Shown one piece after another: positions 13,201-25,884 of a stretch of 64,000 nucleotides of DNA. The notes under the pieces are model-generated. The model was given only the letters and a program-made list of their open reading frames with translations. It ran no database searches and was not told where the DNA came from. A program made the position numbers and the translations under genes. The stretch is from Seriola aureovittata (lineage: Eukaryota; Chordata; Actinopteri; Carangiformes; Carangidae): contig NC_079380.1 in NCBI RefSeq assembly GCF_021018895.1, positions 10,854,236 to 10,918,235 of the forward strand. The letters are read 5' to 3'. Numbering within the stretch: the stretch's first letter is position 1; every line of letters starts with the position of its first letter.

Positions 13201-16200
13201 TTGCTTTACTGCAAATGCAAGCAGAGTGTTGAGCTTGAGCACCAAACTTCTGTAGTCATTTGTATGCAATCTGGAAGCAATAGAGACATTAGTGGCTGAC
13301 CACGGTCCCCATGCTCCCACGCTGAGCTCCCACGCTGGGAGAACTGGGCCGGAACACCGGCCTCCTCCCACAGAACCAGGGCCTGGGAACAGAGGCCCAG
13401 AGGTCAGCCTGTTTAATCTCTCCTCCCCTGGTACCGGCCTCACCCGAGGTATACAACACTGATGCTTATACTTGTGGCAGTGAATGCATACGTGCACACA
13501 ATGACACTCATATTTCACCATCACATGTATCGATGAAAAAACGAAAACAGAAAAAAATATTTGACTTTTTTGAGATTTTTTTTTTTATTTATTTATTTTT
13601 TTCATGTGGTCCAAAAAAAGCAATTTATTAATTCTACAACACTAGCACAGTGACCACAAAAACAGCACAGGCTGGACTAAAGGATGGATCTGGGTTAGTC
13701 ATCACAGAAAATACAGTATCATCATCATAACTTTTCACATAGAATGATTTAAAAGGACATGGGAGTGTTTCTGGAGCATAGCCAAAGATGAAATGGTCTC
13801 CATTGCTTCTGAAAAGGGGAATTTATAGAGTTCACAAAGAGACACATTTCCTAACTGAAGTGGAATATAAAGAAAACTGGAGAGCCTGTCAGTGTATGAG
13901 AGGGGAGCAGAGAGCAGGACGGGAGGGGCAACTGAGGTTAAGTTAGCGCATAGGGAAAGTAAAATGAATGTGTGGACAAGGTTAAGGGGGGGGCGTAGTT
14001 ATTGACTACACACTCAAAACCCAAATTAGAAGGTGTTCACCTGTCAGGACATCTGGTTTCCTCCTGGAGAAAGTGAAGAAGGTTGTGTTTCTGTCCATTA
14101 GGCCAATGGGGGAGTGATAACAACCCTCCCTCTGTGCTTTGGTCAAATTTAACTACGCTATGTTCCCTTTTGCAGACTGTGGGATATTGGGACACGGAGG
14201 GGAAACTTGCGTGTACCTTATTACACCTCTATCTATATTTCCTTTTTCTCTCTTGCTCCACAGCTGAGCAGACACAGAGCCACGAAGACATAGCAGGGGA
14301 AGGGGCTTGAGCTGATCTCTATTTCATGCTGTGGGCGAGAGATTTAGAGTGGAGCCTCTCTGGGAATGACAATGGAGCGGTTGTTGCATATTGTCATGTG
14401 AAGCACAGAGAATGACTTATGACAATAGAAGTTACTGCACTGAAAAAAAAAAAAAAGAAATTGGAATCACTCCCAGAGTTTCATTTAAATCCTCTTGCTC
14501 TTCCACTTTTCCCGTTGCATATTGATACATGTGTGGGCACATACTCTAATGCTATTAACTGAAGAAGTGCACTTCAACTTCAAGAGGATGAAAATGATCA
14601 ACTTTTTCAGGCGGACGCAATTTGAAATGACCAAAAGCGACGATTTTATCCGTGACACATGTCCCCTGCTTCTCGTTGAAAGACACAAAAACCCAACATG
14701 TGCAGCCGAAAGAAGCAAGTATTTCATCCTGCAAGAGGATGAGCCTTGGCCCTCACAAGACATGACCAAACAGTCAGACGTGTTTCTTGGCGCCCAAATG
14801 CACAGATGGCCATTCAGACTCGCATCAACACATCTATAGCCAACAGATCCAACTGACAAATCCAAAAAGCAAAGAGTGTGTGTCATTTCTTGGCTTTGCA
14901 ATGACGAGGCCGGGCATGTACGAACAACACGCCCCCTCCTCCCCCAACTCCTTCCCAAACACCTCTTTTCCTCTGCCCTGCTTTGTTCCTGCAGCACTTG
15001 ATTGACAGGAGACCCTCGTCACCCCACAGCCTCTTGAACTGTGATTTCTTTTTTTCCCTTTAAGTCTTTTCCTAAGTAGCTTTAAAGGTGTAGGGGGTGG
15101 GGGGTGGTGGTGGGTGGATTCCACAGTCTCAAATACAGTTTATATCTCTGCTTTTCCCACCATTTCACCAGCACAACTGGACTGTACTGTATCATACTCC
15201 ATAGGTCACATAGAGTATATGATGTATGGAGATGCAATTTACACAGGGAACTTGCAAATTCAAATTTTCTATATTTCTTGTGCATTTTTATGCACATTTC
15301 TCCAAAATTTAGCCCACAAATAGTTGCTTTGTTTTTAGAACAGAATTTGAAGCAATGTGGGTATGAACAGTGCTTGGCAAATGGTGCAGCAGGGAGAGGT
15401 TCTCTAATCTAAACAACAAACGATCCAAACACTCCTAACTTTTATCAACTGGCCATAGAAAAGTCTGAAGCAGCACAGATTAAACGCCCTCAGTTTGGTT
15501 TAAAAAAGTGTGATAGTCTATAGTCTTCATATGAATGAAAACAAGGTCAGCGAGGCGTCCCCCTGCAGTGTCTTGTCAGATGACTATGTTAATATGCAGT
15601 GTATATTACCCCAGTGAAAGTCTCCCGTGGTTTCACGTACACACTTAATAACACAAAGTTCACATCATACTGACCCTCCTTTGCATCTTTATGTAAGAGA
15701 TGCAGGAAAGGACACACGCTTGCTGGGGATTTGACTAAATCCAATGAAAACCAGGCAAGTGAATCGGATAAGAGTGTGACACCCAAATAATACATGTGAT
15801 TGTCTGTTCTCAGGGGCTGCTGCGCTTTGATAATGTCCTACCTCAAACACATCTTCGTCCAGCAGCCGTGTCCCAAACACAGTGACACCCTCTGTACTGA
15901 CAACAGCATCGTCCCCTCGCAGCAGATCCAGGGTCTCGACCTTCTGGCAGTCCAAGTACAGGGTCACAGACTTGTCCTGCACGCTGTAGGCTATCCTGTG
16001 CCATCTGACAGATCAGAGACAGAGTGAGTATTAACAGACAGTTAACAAAATGTAGTATTTTGTTTCTGAAGGTAAATTTGATGCCCAAAAGAATCAGCGA
16101 TGTAAAGAGTTGTTTCATGCCTCTTGTAAGTGCAGTAAACCTGAAGTGTCTTTGAGCCCAAGAGGACTTGTGAAGGATTGATTTCCTTAACACCTTTGAT

Positions 16201-19200
16201 CAGGTCAAATCAATTGCAGCAAGTGCTCCACAACCACCTTTTTCTCTTTGAGGTCACTCAAGCTCAAACACGAGGAGTGAGCCGTATGAATTAGACTGCA
16301 GAAATGTGAGGGCTGCCTCAGATTTCAAGGTTTGGGAAAGTTATAAATGCACAGTTAATATAGATTACACAGTGCTGATCTACTGAACACACACACATCA
16401 GATACAATGTGCTGTCGAAATCAACAGAAAGGGCAGATGTTTTATTGATATCTAGTGTAATGGAGAGGTTATAGGCCCTCAAACTACCCACTTTCCATCG
16501 GCTAGGTTGATCTTCTTGAAGATGGGGTACATTTCTGGTGTGGGCTGCCCATGTTGGTCCTCATAGAGGAAGACAGGCGAACGTCCCACCTCCAGCCCCA
16601 GCTGCTGGACCCCCTGGTCATCATACACTGAAAGAAGGAAGAACTGGGAGCCCTTTTTAGCTCGCAGTGTAGCCATCAAGGAGAAACTCTCAGGGAATTT
16701 GGAATCTGAGAGGGGAGAAAGGAGAGGAGAGAAGCTGTTAAGTCATACAAGAGAGAGCACAGCAGGAAGCAGACATTTTTATAACATGCAGACACCACCT
16801 GCTGCCAGTGAGACCCGAGCAAAGATAATAATGATGAAAAATATTGCCCATGGAAGCAGCGAGCGCCCACGAGGAGGAGTAAAAGGAGTTCAAAGTCAGA
16901 TTTCTAAAGGTCTTACTGACTCACAAAAGTGACACATTTGATTGCTTTTTGCCATTTTTGGAAATTCTAATTGCAGGATGGGACCGGAGGCTATGCTGTA
17001 TGTGATCAAGTAGGGGAAAAAAAAAAAAAGTCGGCTACCAGGGAAAAGTTGTTTGGTGGGAGCACTGAGCTGGATCTTTTTGTCTATCTTGTAGGCCAGG
17101 TCCGGCTGCTCCATGCCCCTCCTGCTGCTGCAAAGACCAGCCTCCAAGGACACCCCCTCCATGTTCTCTGACAGGTCCAGCACTCGCAGGACATCAATGA
17201 GATCAGCTGGGAATAGAAACAAAGGAAAAAAGTAACCATCTACACACAGTTATAGAGAAGATATAAGAAATAAGAAATATGGCTTTTTTTTTTTTCTTTT
17301 GATGTCATGCTCACAGACAAGATAAAATAGCTGATGCCTTGCTTTCTGTTAATTCCTGTCTCTACCATTGTATGGAAAAAAAAAAAACTACTTATGATAG
17401 GGTGGAGCTTGTGGCAGATGGTGGCAGCATGCTTTTAGTCATGTCAGACTCACAGTTAAATTCTGCCAGTGTGACAGCACTTTGTTGTCTGGCTCAGTTA
17501 AGTGCTGGTTGCTACCAAGCTGAAGAGCAGGGTTTAGTGCGGCTGAAAGCAGGTCTTAAAGTGAGGAGGCTTCCTGCTTCCTCAGAGTCGGAAGAGACCA
17601 GCTCCTCTGAGATGTGGCGGCAGGTGGCCAGGCTTCTGTGGGTGTTATTATAGGATAGGGGTGGTACACAGCCTAACCCATAATCCTGCTGCAGCACACC
17701 TGACAGCTGACACCTGCACACCGCTCACTCTGCACCAGAGAGCAACAATATGCCCACATCACATTTATCATAATTTAAACACTTCAATTGCATAAATAAG
17801 TGATTCAGTGATTCATATATTCTCACTGCTAAAACATCTGCCCTAACAAGTCAGAAAGCTTTGTATTAAACCTTAGGAAATACACTTTTCTGCCAATGGG
17901 GGTAAAGTCATTGTATATGTTCCCCAAGCAGTTGCCTGATTTTCTCAAAGTGCATGAAAACATCCTGAAAAAAGACAGAATAAGGCAAGTTGCTGCAGCA
18001 CTATCATGATAATTGATAGTATTCTCATTAAAACAAGTTGATTTTTATTCAAATTTGTCATTACAATTGATATAATTATTTTTATTATAATTATATTATA
18101 ATTATGCTTATTTGCAATGAGCACAGCAACTACTGCCCCTCTAGATATGACATGTCTCCCAGTGGTGGGTCTTTCTCATTACAATGAGCTTGTACTTTAT
18201 TTGCAGTTTGCTGGTCATGTTATTAGATGTTCTGTTGATAAAGTGTTGCCGTGAGCATTAGCCAGGATCAGAGTTTTGTGTGCAGCCGGTCTCCCACCAG
18301 CTGCTATAGAGAGTCTGTTTGAGGCGACTCAGCACTTAGCATTCCAGGCAACTGAAATGAGGATCCTAAACCCAAATTGCCTCCTGTAGCTCTCGCCGCT
18401 CATACAGAGCTCGCCTTTTATTCTCCTCGTTAATTAAACATGTGGAGAGAGTTTACTGTTGCCCAGACGTTGCTTGCAGAAAAACAAAGCGTTACATTTT
18501 ATGGCATTATTTATTTGCATAGCAGAGGCCGTTTATTCCAAGCAGCTTTGAGAGCTTGCCCTCTCAGTCCCCTAGCATGGCAATGGGGCTGTAAATAGGT
18601 TAAGCTGTGAATTACAGCCAGGCTCCAACAATGGAAAACATTAGGTACAGATCTAAAGGTATTTAAGACCTCAGGGCTTGAATTTTGAATTTATAGAGAG
18701 TCATGAACAAATTGTGTAAATTAAATAATTATAGAAGTTCCAGGCTTTTAACAACAAAAACACTCAGGCTCTTGTATGTACAATGTACAATTGGCACCAA
18801 TAAATGTTCAACCACACACCATCATTTAGGATGCTTTTCAAATCTGCTCCAGCCATCATGATAGTGAACTTAGACCTAAACGCATGGAATAAGGTATCTA
18901 TTGATTTTAAAAGGCCATGGCCCGGTCGGCCACACTTAGATCAGGAATAAGGAATCTGAACTTTTTTTTCGATTACACATTTTTGGGCACTTTTTAAGGG
19001 AGATTCATTCCCAACGTAACATGGCTTAATGGCTCTGTTTCACGCTTCATTAAATGAAGTCTTTGTCTTGTTTGTCTCTTGGTCTCATATGGTTAATAAA
19101 AATAAAACAGGTTGACAGTGCTGCTTAAATTGGCCAGTAATATGAATGGATTGCAACAAACGCATCTTCATGACATTTACTAAAGTAAGTGAGTCATCAA

Positions 19201-19595
19201 AAAAGGCTGCATCGTTGAATCCCCCAAGCAGGCTGCCACTTCAGAAGCACAAAACAAAGACACAGCAATTATATTACTTTTCATTAAATATGTAAGCATC
19301 TGCATGTCTGTCAGAGGACTTAATTCATTGCAACAGTTTACTTTGTACTTTGGATCATGTCTGGGTCCTAATCCTTAATATTTGTATTTAATTGCATTGG
19401 TAGGAGTGTCTCTGTCATTGTCTGATCCCATGTGAGCTCTGTATAGCTCTGTTGTGGCCTTGTTTGATTCCTAACTGCAATCGCTCAGACTCAATTTCCT
19501 TTGGGATGGCAAAGTTGAAAGGGTGTGTTTTAGTCAAAGATCAGAATCTACTAAACTCTCTCTTCCTCTCTCTTTCCATCTTCTATCTACCTTGT

Positions 19596-19631
<36 letters not shown>

Positions 19632-22600
19632 TCTCTCATGCACAGGGAGGAAGAGGGGTCATAAGGCAGTTATGTTTGGAACAGTCTGAATAATGTTCTA
19701 AACTGAAGCAACATGGGTCTAATTATACAGGATTCTTCGGTTTCTGTCAACGCATCCAGAACAGCACCTGACAAAATGGCCAGAAAACAAACTAACACAA
19801 TTCATTTCAAGCAATCCAAAGATGATATTTCTGCCCAGACCACTGAGTTTTAACGATAACTGTTTCCCAATTCTGAACATGTTCCAGCCGTGGGCTTACA
19901 AGAGACTGTTGACCTCTGACACTCTCAAGACAACAGAAATGAGTCAAAATGCGCAACAATGCCACAGGGAGAAATTCGAGACAGGCAGAAGAAATTCCTC
20001 CCAAAAAAAGAAACTGCTTTCACAATGATCCTTCAGTTAAACATGCAGGAGAAAACAGGCATCCCACACCCAAGTGTGCAAAATAAACTGCTGAGGGATA
20101 TGTTTGGCAAGCTGATTCGCAAAACGTGGGAAGAAAAAAAAAACGTGCATTGGACTTAAAAAGCTGCAAACCTGATAGCTGCTGCAGAAAAAAAACATTG
20201 GATACAAGAATGACAAGTTCCTGTGGAATATCCCCCTCAGTACCACCACCCCTGACTCTGGCGTCAAGAAGAAAACCCCAGGCTAGTGGCAGGCTGCCAT
20301 ATGAAGTCTGTATCCACGCAGCATTCAATAAAGCAAAGCTATCTATTCCCTGTTTTGGATCCATTCATGTCACCTAGAGTTGTGCCAGTTCTTGCAGTCT
20401 CCTCACCTATCCTGCAGCACTGACTGTCTTAGCAGGCTTTGCTTGCATCTCATTAGTCTTCGTGCTAATCGTGTCCTTACCTCACCTGTCAAATATTCTA
20501 CTTCTAAAGATACTTTGGAAAAGAGGAAGGAAGTGGAGAGGGAGAGGAAGAGTACGGGTACAGATGAACAAAACTTGCAAACTAGTGGTTGCTCTGCCGG
20601 CCTGTGTGTGCAGCATGCTGTCCCTGCCACTTAAAGACACGGTTCAACAATGTTTGAAATAGCATAGTTGAATCTCTAAGGACTGATGACTCAGTGTTCA
20701 GTCCAATCACGCCAAAAGGTCAGAGTACATGGGAAGCAGCTGAATCATCCAGCACATTTCACAAACATCTGGCAATTCTGGGAGAACAGTTGTAGCTCAC
20801 CCACACTGTACAGCGTATGATTAGCGTGTGGGTACATAATAATGCGCGTTCTCTGCATAAGACATTTCTGGAGTCTTCCTTTTTCTTGTTCTCGAGCTTT
20901 TCACCGTGAGACAACCACGTCTGCCCAGCAACAGTGTGCTGTGTGCAGTTTTCCTGACAAAAAGGAGCTGAGCACCCCACCTCACAGATCACGCTCTATC
21001 CCCTGCAAATGCCACCACACAGTCTACATCTGTGTTTTTTTCTCTGGCTGTGCAACACTTGCCACAGTCTCTCCATGCCCTGCGGTCACACATCTCAGCA
21101 CCACTGGACAATCGTACATGGACAATAATGTGTTCTCTGTGTGTCCGGAGCTAATGTCTGTGAAGACACTGTTTATGACTCACACCACCTACACTCCCTA
21201 GCTCTGCCTGAAAATACCACTCGCACACACACACGCACACACACACAATACTACACTGTCCAAAACTATTGCGCCTGGGAACTGGGGAATTTTAACTAAA
21301 AATTAAGCCAGTATGAATCTGGGCAATGAGAATTCCCCATGATACATTATTGGACCACACCCTGAGATGAGAGAAAGGAAAGGACTGATATTTAAACTTT
21401 GATTTGGAGATGTGCGTTCATCTTATAACAAATAACATGACGTAGCAAAATTCGTATGTATAAAGCTGAAATATATCTACAGTATGTTATTCTTTTTCTT
21501 TTCTTTTCTTTTCTGGATCTCTTCTTCCTTTAGAAATATCTGTTTATTGAAACATTACTGATGAGTGAGCATTTCTTCAGAAAAGATTTCAAACATGACA
21601 CCTTGTAAAACAGATGGTGATTAATAATGAAAAATTGCTGACAGATCCAGTGGAGGTGATCGAATGAATCCAGACACTGTTTCTCCCAGGCTGCATGAAG
21701 AATAGCCTTAATCTAATTAGCAGTGGGTGTGACCTTTTGTCTGGGTCACTGCTGTGTGAGGACAACAACACTGTGAGACTAGGAAAGATAATGTGCACTC
21801 TGAATAGGTGGAAATTTAAACACACAAACAGCCAAATGTTAGTTAAATACTGATTGTACACACAGTCACACCAGAATGACCAAACCATTTGCAAACACTG
21901 TTTATATGTAGCTCATTTATAACGCCCACAGAGGAGGGTGGGGTGGGGGGGTGGACAGCACGTTGGACCTCTGCCTTTCTCATAATTTCTCTCTGTATGA
22001 CTGTTATTTTATCTGTCAAACACTCTTTTGCTTGTAAACACATGTTATTAAAACACAGAGGGGCACATTAGAAGCATCCATGGCAAAGGTAAATCTATTG
22101 TAACATTGAGACAGAGGCATTTTTGTTGGGCTGGGAGTCCGCACACTGAGAGGCAGCGATGTTTATCGCCCTGAAAGTGCTTTGTGGTTGGGTCTGCTTC
22201 CAGTTATCCCTGAGCGGCTGTGCACATGACTGCTGGGAATGGTTTTTAACATGTTCTGAGGGGATATGGATGATGAAGTCATGAATATCGTTGGGAGACA
22301 ATGAGAGCAATGATGAAAGCAACCAGTACAGCCTGTTATAAAGTCTTTGATCCATTTTAAGCATGTAGCCTGTAATACTAAATTATTTGTAATAGCGTAT
22401 TATTAATATTCGAGTTTATGCTCTCTATGCCTGTGTAGGCATGAGGCGAGACGAAGACATGCATGAGTTTTCATGCTGAACTAACTGCGCATGCGCTGAA
22501 AGAGTGGAGGGCAGACTGGACCTGACTTGAAAAGCGGCGGGAAATGTTCTCGTTCTACATGCAAACTACAAAGATGGCAAAGACCATGTCGCAAGAGAAA

Positions 22601-23028
22601 CTATTTATCAGAGCGTTGTCATTCACTCGCTATAGATCTGAACAAGACACGAAGTCAGAGGAACAAAGCACAGAAGCGTTAAACTGCACCAGTACCACTT
22701 TCCTCTTCTAACATATGTGTTTGCTCCTTGCTGTTATTATTATCTTCATTCATCACTATTATTATGATTTAGCTTATTCAGAGAGAGCTCTGCTGAATAT
22801 AGGTCAGTGGCTGTGTCCTGTTGTTTATGCTCGCTGTCTGTGGTGGAATCTGGTTACACATTTCCTTCCAGTTCTCATCAGCACCACATTCTTCAATCTC
22901 CACAGTTTGTTCTGCTCATGTTTGTTCACAGCAGGTCGGTCCAGCAGGCCAAAAGCTGCTTGGCCCGCAGAGAAAACACCTGCCCCTCAAGGCCTCAGAC
23001 TGGGCAGGCTGTCCACACAAACACACAG

Positions 23029-23111
<83 letters not shown>

Positions 23112-25838
23112 CACACATTTGTACTTCTATATTTGTGAGGACATTCTACAGTAAACCTATTCCCTAACCATAATCTCCTCTGCATGCCTAACATCGGCCC
23201 TTAACCTATCCTGACCCACTTTCTAGTCGCTGAACTCCCTTTAAGAGGTGGTGGAGGCTTTAGAATTTCCTCATGTTGGAAGATCTTTTCTCATCTCTTC
23301 ATCGGGTCCTCATAAATATGTAACACAGCACCATAACAAATACAAACAAAGGTGCACCAATACAGTTTCTATAGCATATGTGTATATACAGCATATAAGA
23401 CCTCAGGCACAGAGGATTACCCAGACACAAACATGCAAGCGTACACATGACCAAGCCCATTCACGTTTCAACTCTAAGCCATCACTTAGTCCCTCAGACA
23501 TCATAACACTGAGGCAGCTATTATGGAATGAAACACGAGCGCTGCCGAAATCAAAGCATAACACTATATGCTACACACACCATGTGTAATACAGGTATAT
23601 ACACACGTTCCTCTACTGCAGCAGCTCAGCGTCTATGCTAAAGGACAGAAGTGTAAATATGAGCAGGGCCACCATGTCACTGAGGGTCGCATATTGTTTT
23701 TCAAGAGCGTACACATGGCTCCGGTAGGAAGGTTTACTACTGTGACCTCTGAGATGTGGAAGAGATGGATGAGCGTGATAAATCTCTTCTGAGGCTCATA
23801 AACTGGGATAAAGACGCAGATGACATGTTGAGGGACACTGCAAAGGAGTCAGCTCCTCTGATGTCTGCTCATTGCAATTCTACAGGAAGCACCTCGCAAC
23901 TGGTGCCACAAGAAGCTGCTTGAAGCATCCAGTGATCAGAAGCACAGAGCCATAGAAGCCTGAGGGGAAGGGAGTTAGTGAGTTTCTGGATGCCAGATGT
24001 GTGTTGAATACTATAGATTGCAGTTGCAGCTCCATGAACTGTTTAAGCATAATTTCTACGTATTAAAGACTTACTTGGAGAATTACAAACACTTTGCCTC
24101 ATCAAAAAGTCTGAGAAGCATTTTGATGTGACACTTGCGGCATCAGCGACTGGGGACAGACATCAGCATCTCTGACATCTCTGATGTTTAATGTTTCCAT
24201 TAGAGAAACACAAGCTCATAACAGAAGAAGACAGTAGAGCTGTAACAGGCATCAAAAAAATTCCTCTTTTCCTATTCTCTATCCTGCTAAATTCACTTGC
24301 CTTTTTCATTTGCCACTAATTTGCTGCTGGATCAAAGGCGAACAAGGCTCGCCGCCCTCCTCTGGGAGTCTGGTAAGGGATTGGCAAGGAAGTTGGATCA
24401 AACGGGACGCAGTGAGGGGGCTACATGCACAATTTCTCCTCTGTCATAGAACCCGTGAAGGATTAAGGCATAAGCAGGAGGAGGGAGATGATGTAAATGA
24501 AGTGATAATGCATATAAAATAAAAACAAACACTCCCTCTTCACAGACTTTGAATGGAACATTTAAAAAAAAAAAAGAAAAGAAAAGAAGGAAAAGAAAAC
24601 AGAAAAAAAAAAAGGCGTTGAGGCAAAAGAACAGAGGATTCTAACTGAAACTAACTGTGGACGTTTGCAAGAATGTCTCACTTCCTGTCAGCAAACATGA
24701 CTACAAAGTACTCTCTCATCTCTCTCGAACACACACAGAAAGCATATGGGAAAACATTCTTTCGCTGCAATACACACACACACACATGCACACAAACACT
24801 CACAGACTCAGAGGCACACATACGCATTATCAGCCACATGCACAAATCTAAGACTGCCATATCAGTGCCACCATATGTCCCATGCAATTTGAAATCATCT
24901 CAGCCTCTCACTTCACAGGCCCTCATTAGAGAGCAGTGGACACCACAGCCGCCGTGTCGCATGAATATGATTATGACAGTTGGCTCACTTCCTTTTGCCA
25001 TCGCTTTATTTCAGCCAATGAAATTCCAACAGCTCCTGCCAGCCCTAAAGTGGGTGCATGTGGAAAAGCCACCAGTGAAAATGAGACATCTTAAAGCACT
25101 CGAGGGTGACCACAGGGTTAACTCCTGCTGTTGGGGCATGTCTCTCCATCAGGGAGTCTCTAAACAGCAGCACCTGCAAGGAAATAAGTCTGCTGCCAGT
25201 CAAAGATACTCAGGACATGGCCACGGGGCATGGAGGCCTGTGTGGGTGACAGATAGCAGCGGGCCAAATGACATACAGTGTAGATGCGCAACCTGGTTGT
25301 TACAGGCTGTCTTGGGGAACAGGGGAGTTTGAAAATGGCTGCAAGGCTTCGTTGAATATGCCTGAAAGTGCATCAAAAACTGGAGTCCATCAGAACACTG
25401 TGGCACACAGACAGACACAGCATGTAAAAAAATGTTAATGTGCCAGAATAATCATAACTAAAGCAGTAAGAGAGTTAGTGCTAAGCACCTTCACTTAAGA
25501 ACTATGTGAGCAGAGGGCACATTAAACAGATCCATGACAGGAATTTTAATCTACTCAGCTCGGTCAGTGTTCAACCATTCACCTCTTTCTCAAGCCAACG
25601 CTAAATCTTTTCACAGTAAACCGACGCTGGTCACAAGCAAACTCAAAACATGACATCATGCATCTCCTGAGGTCGCTGCAGGCACACCTGACCTGACACA
25701 TGCAGGAAAAAAAAAAAAAAAACATATTCATATTCAAACCTTGGAAACGTGTTAATAACAATGCAAGCTGGAGCAGGAAAGAAGCTGTTTGAATCAAAGC
25801 GTGCCCCCTTTGTGCAACGACGCGAATAATTAATAGAA

Positions 25839-25884
<46 letters not shown>

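Noticed and set aside
24673..25332. 219-codon open frame on the plus strand in collagen intron 1
   Set aside because: Low-complexity Thr-His stretch from a CA repeat at its start, no recognisable domain, no splice or promoter context; a chance frame.
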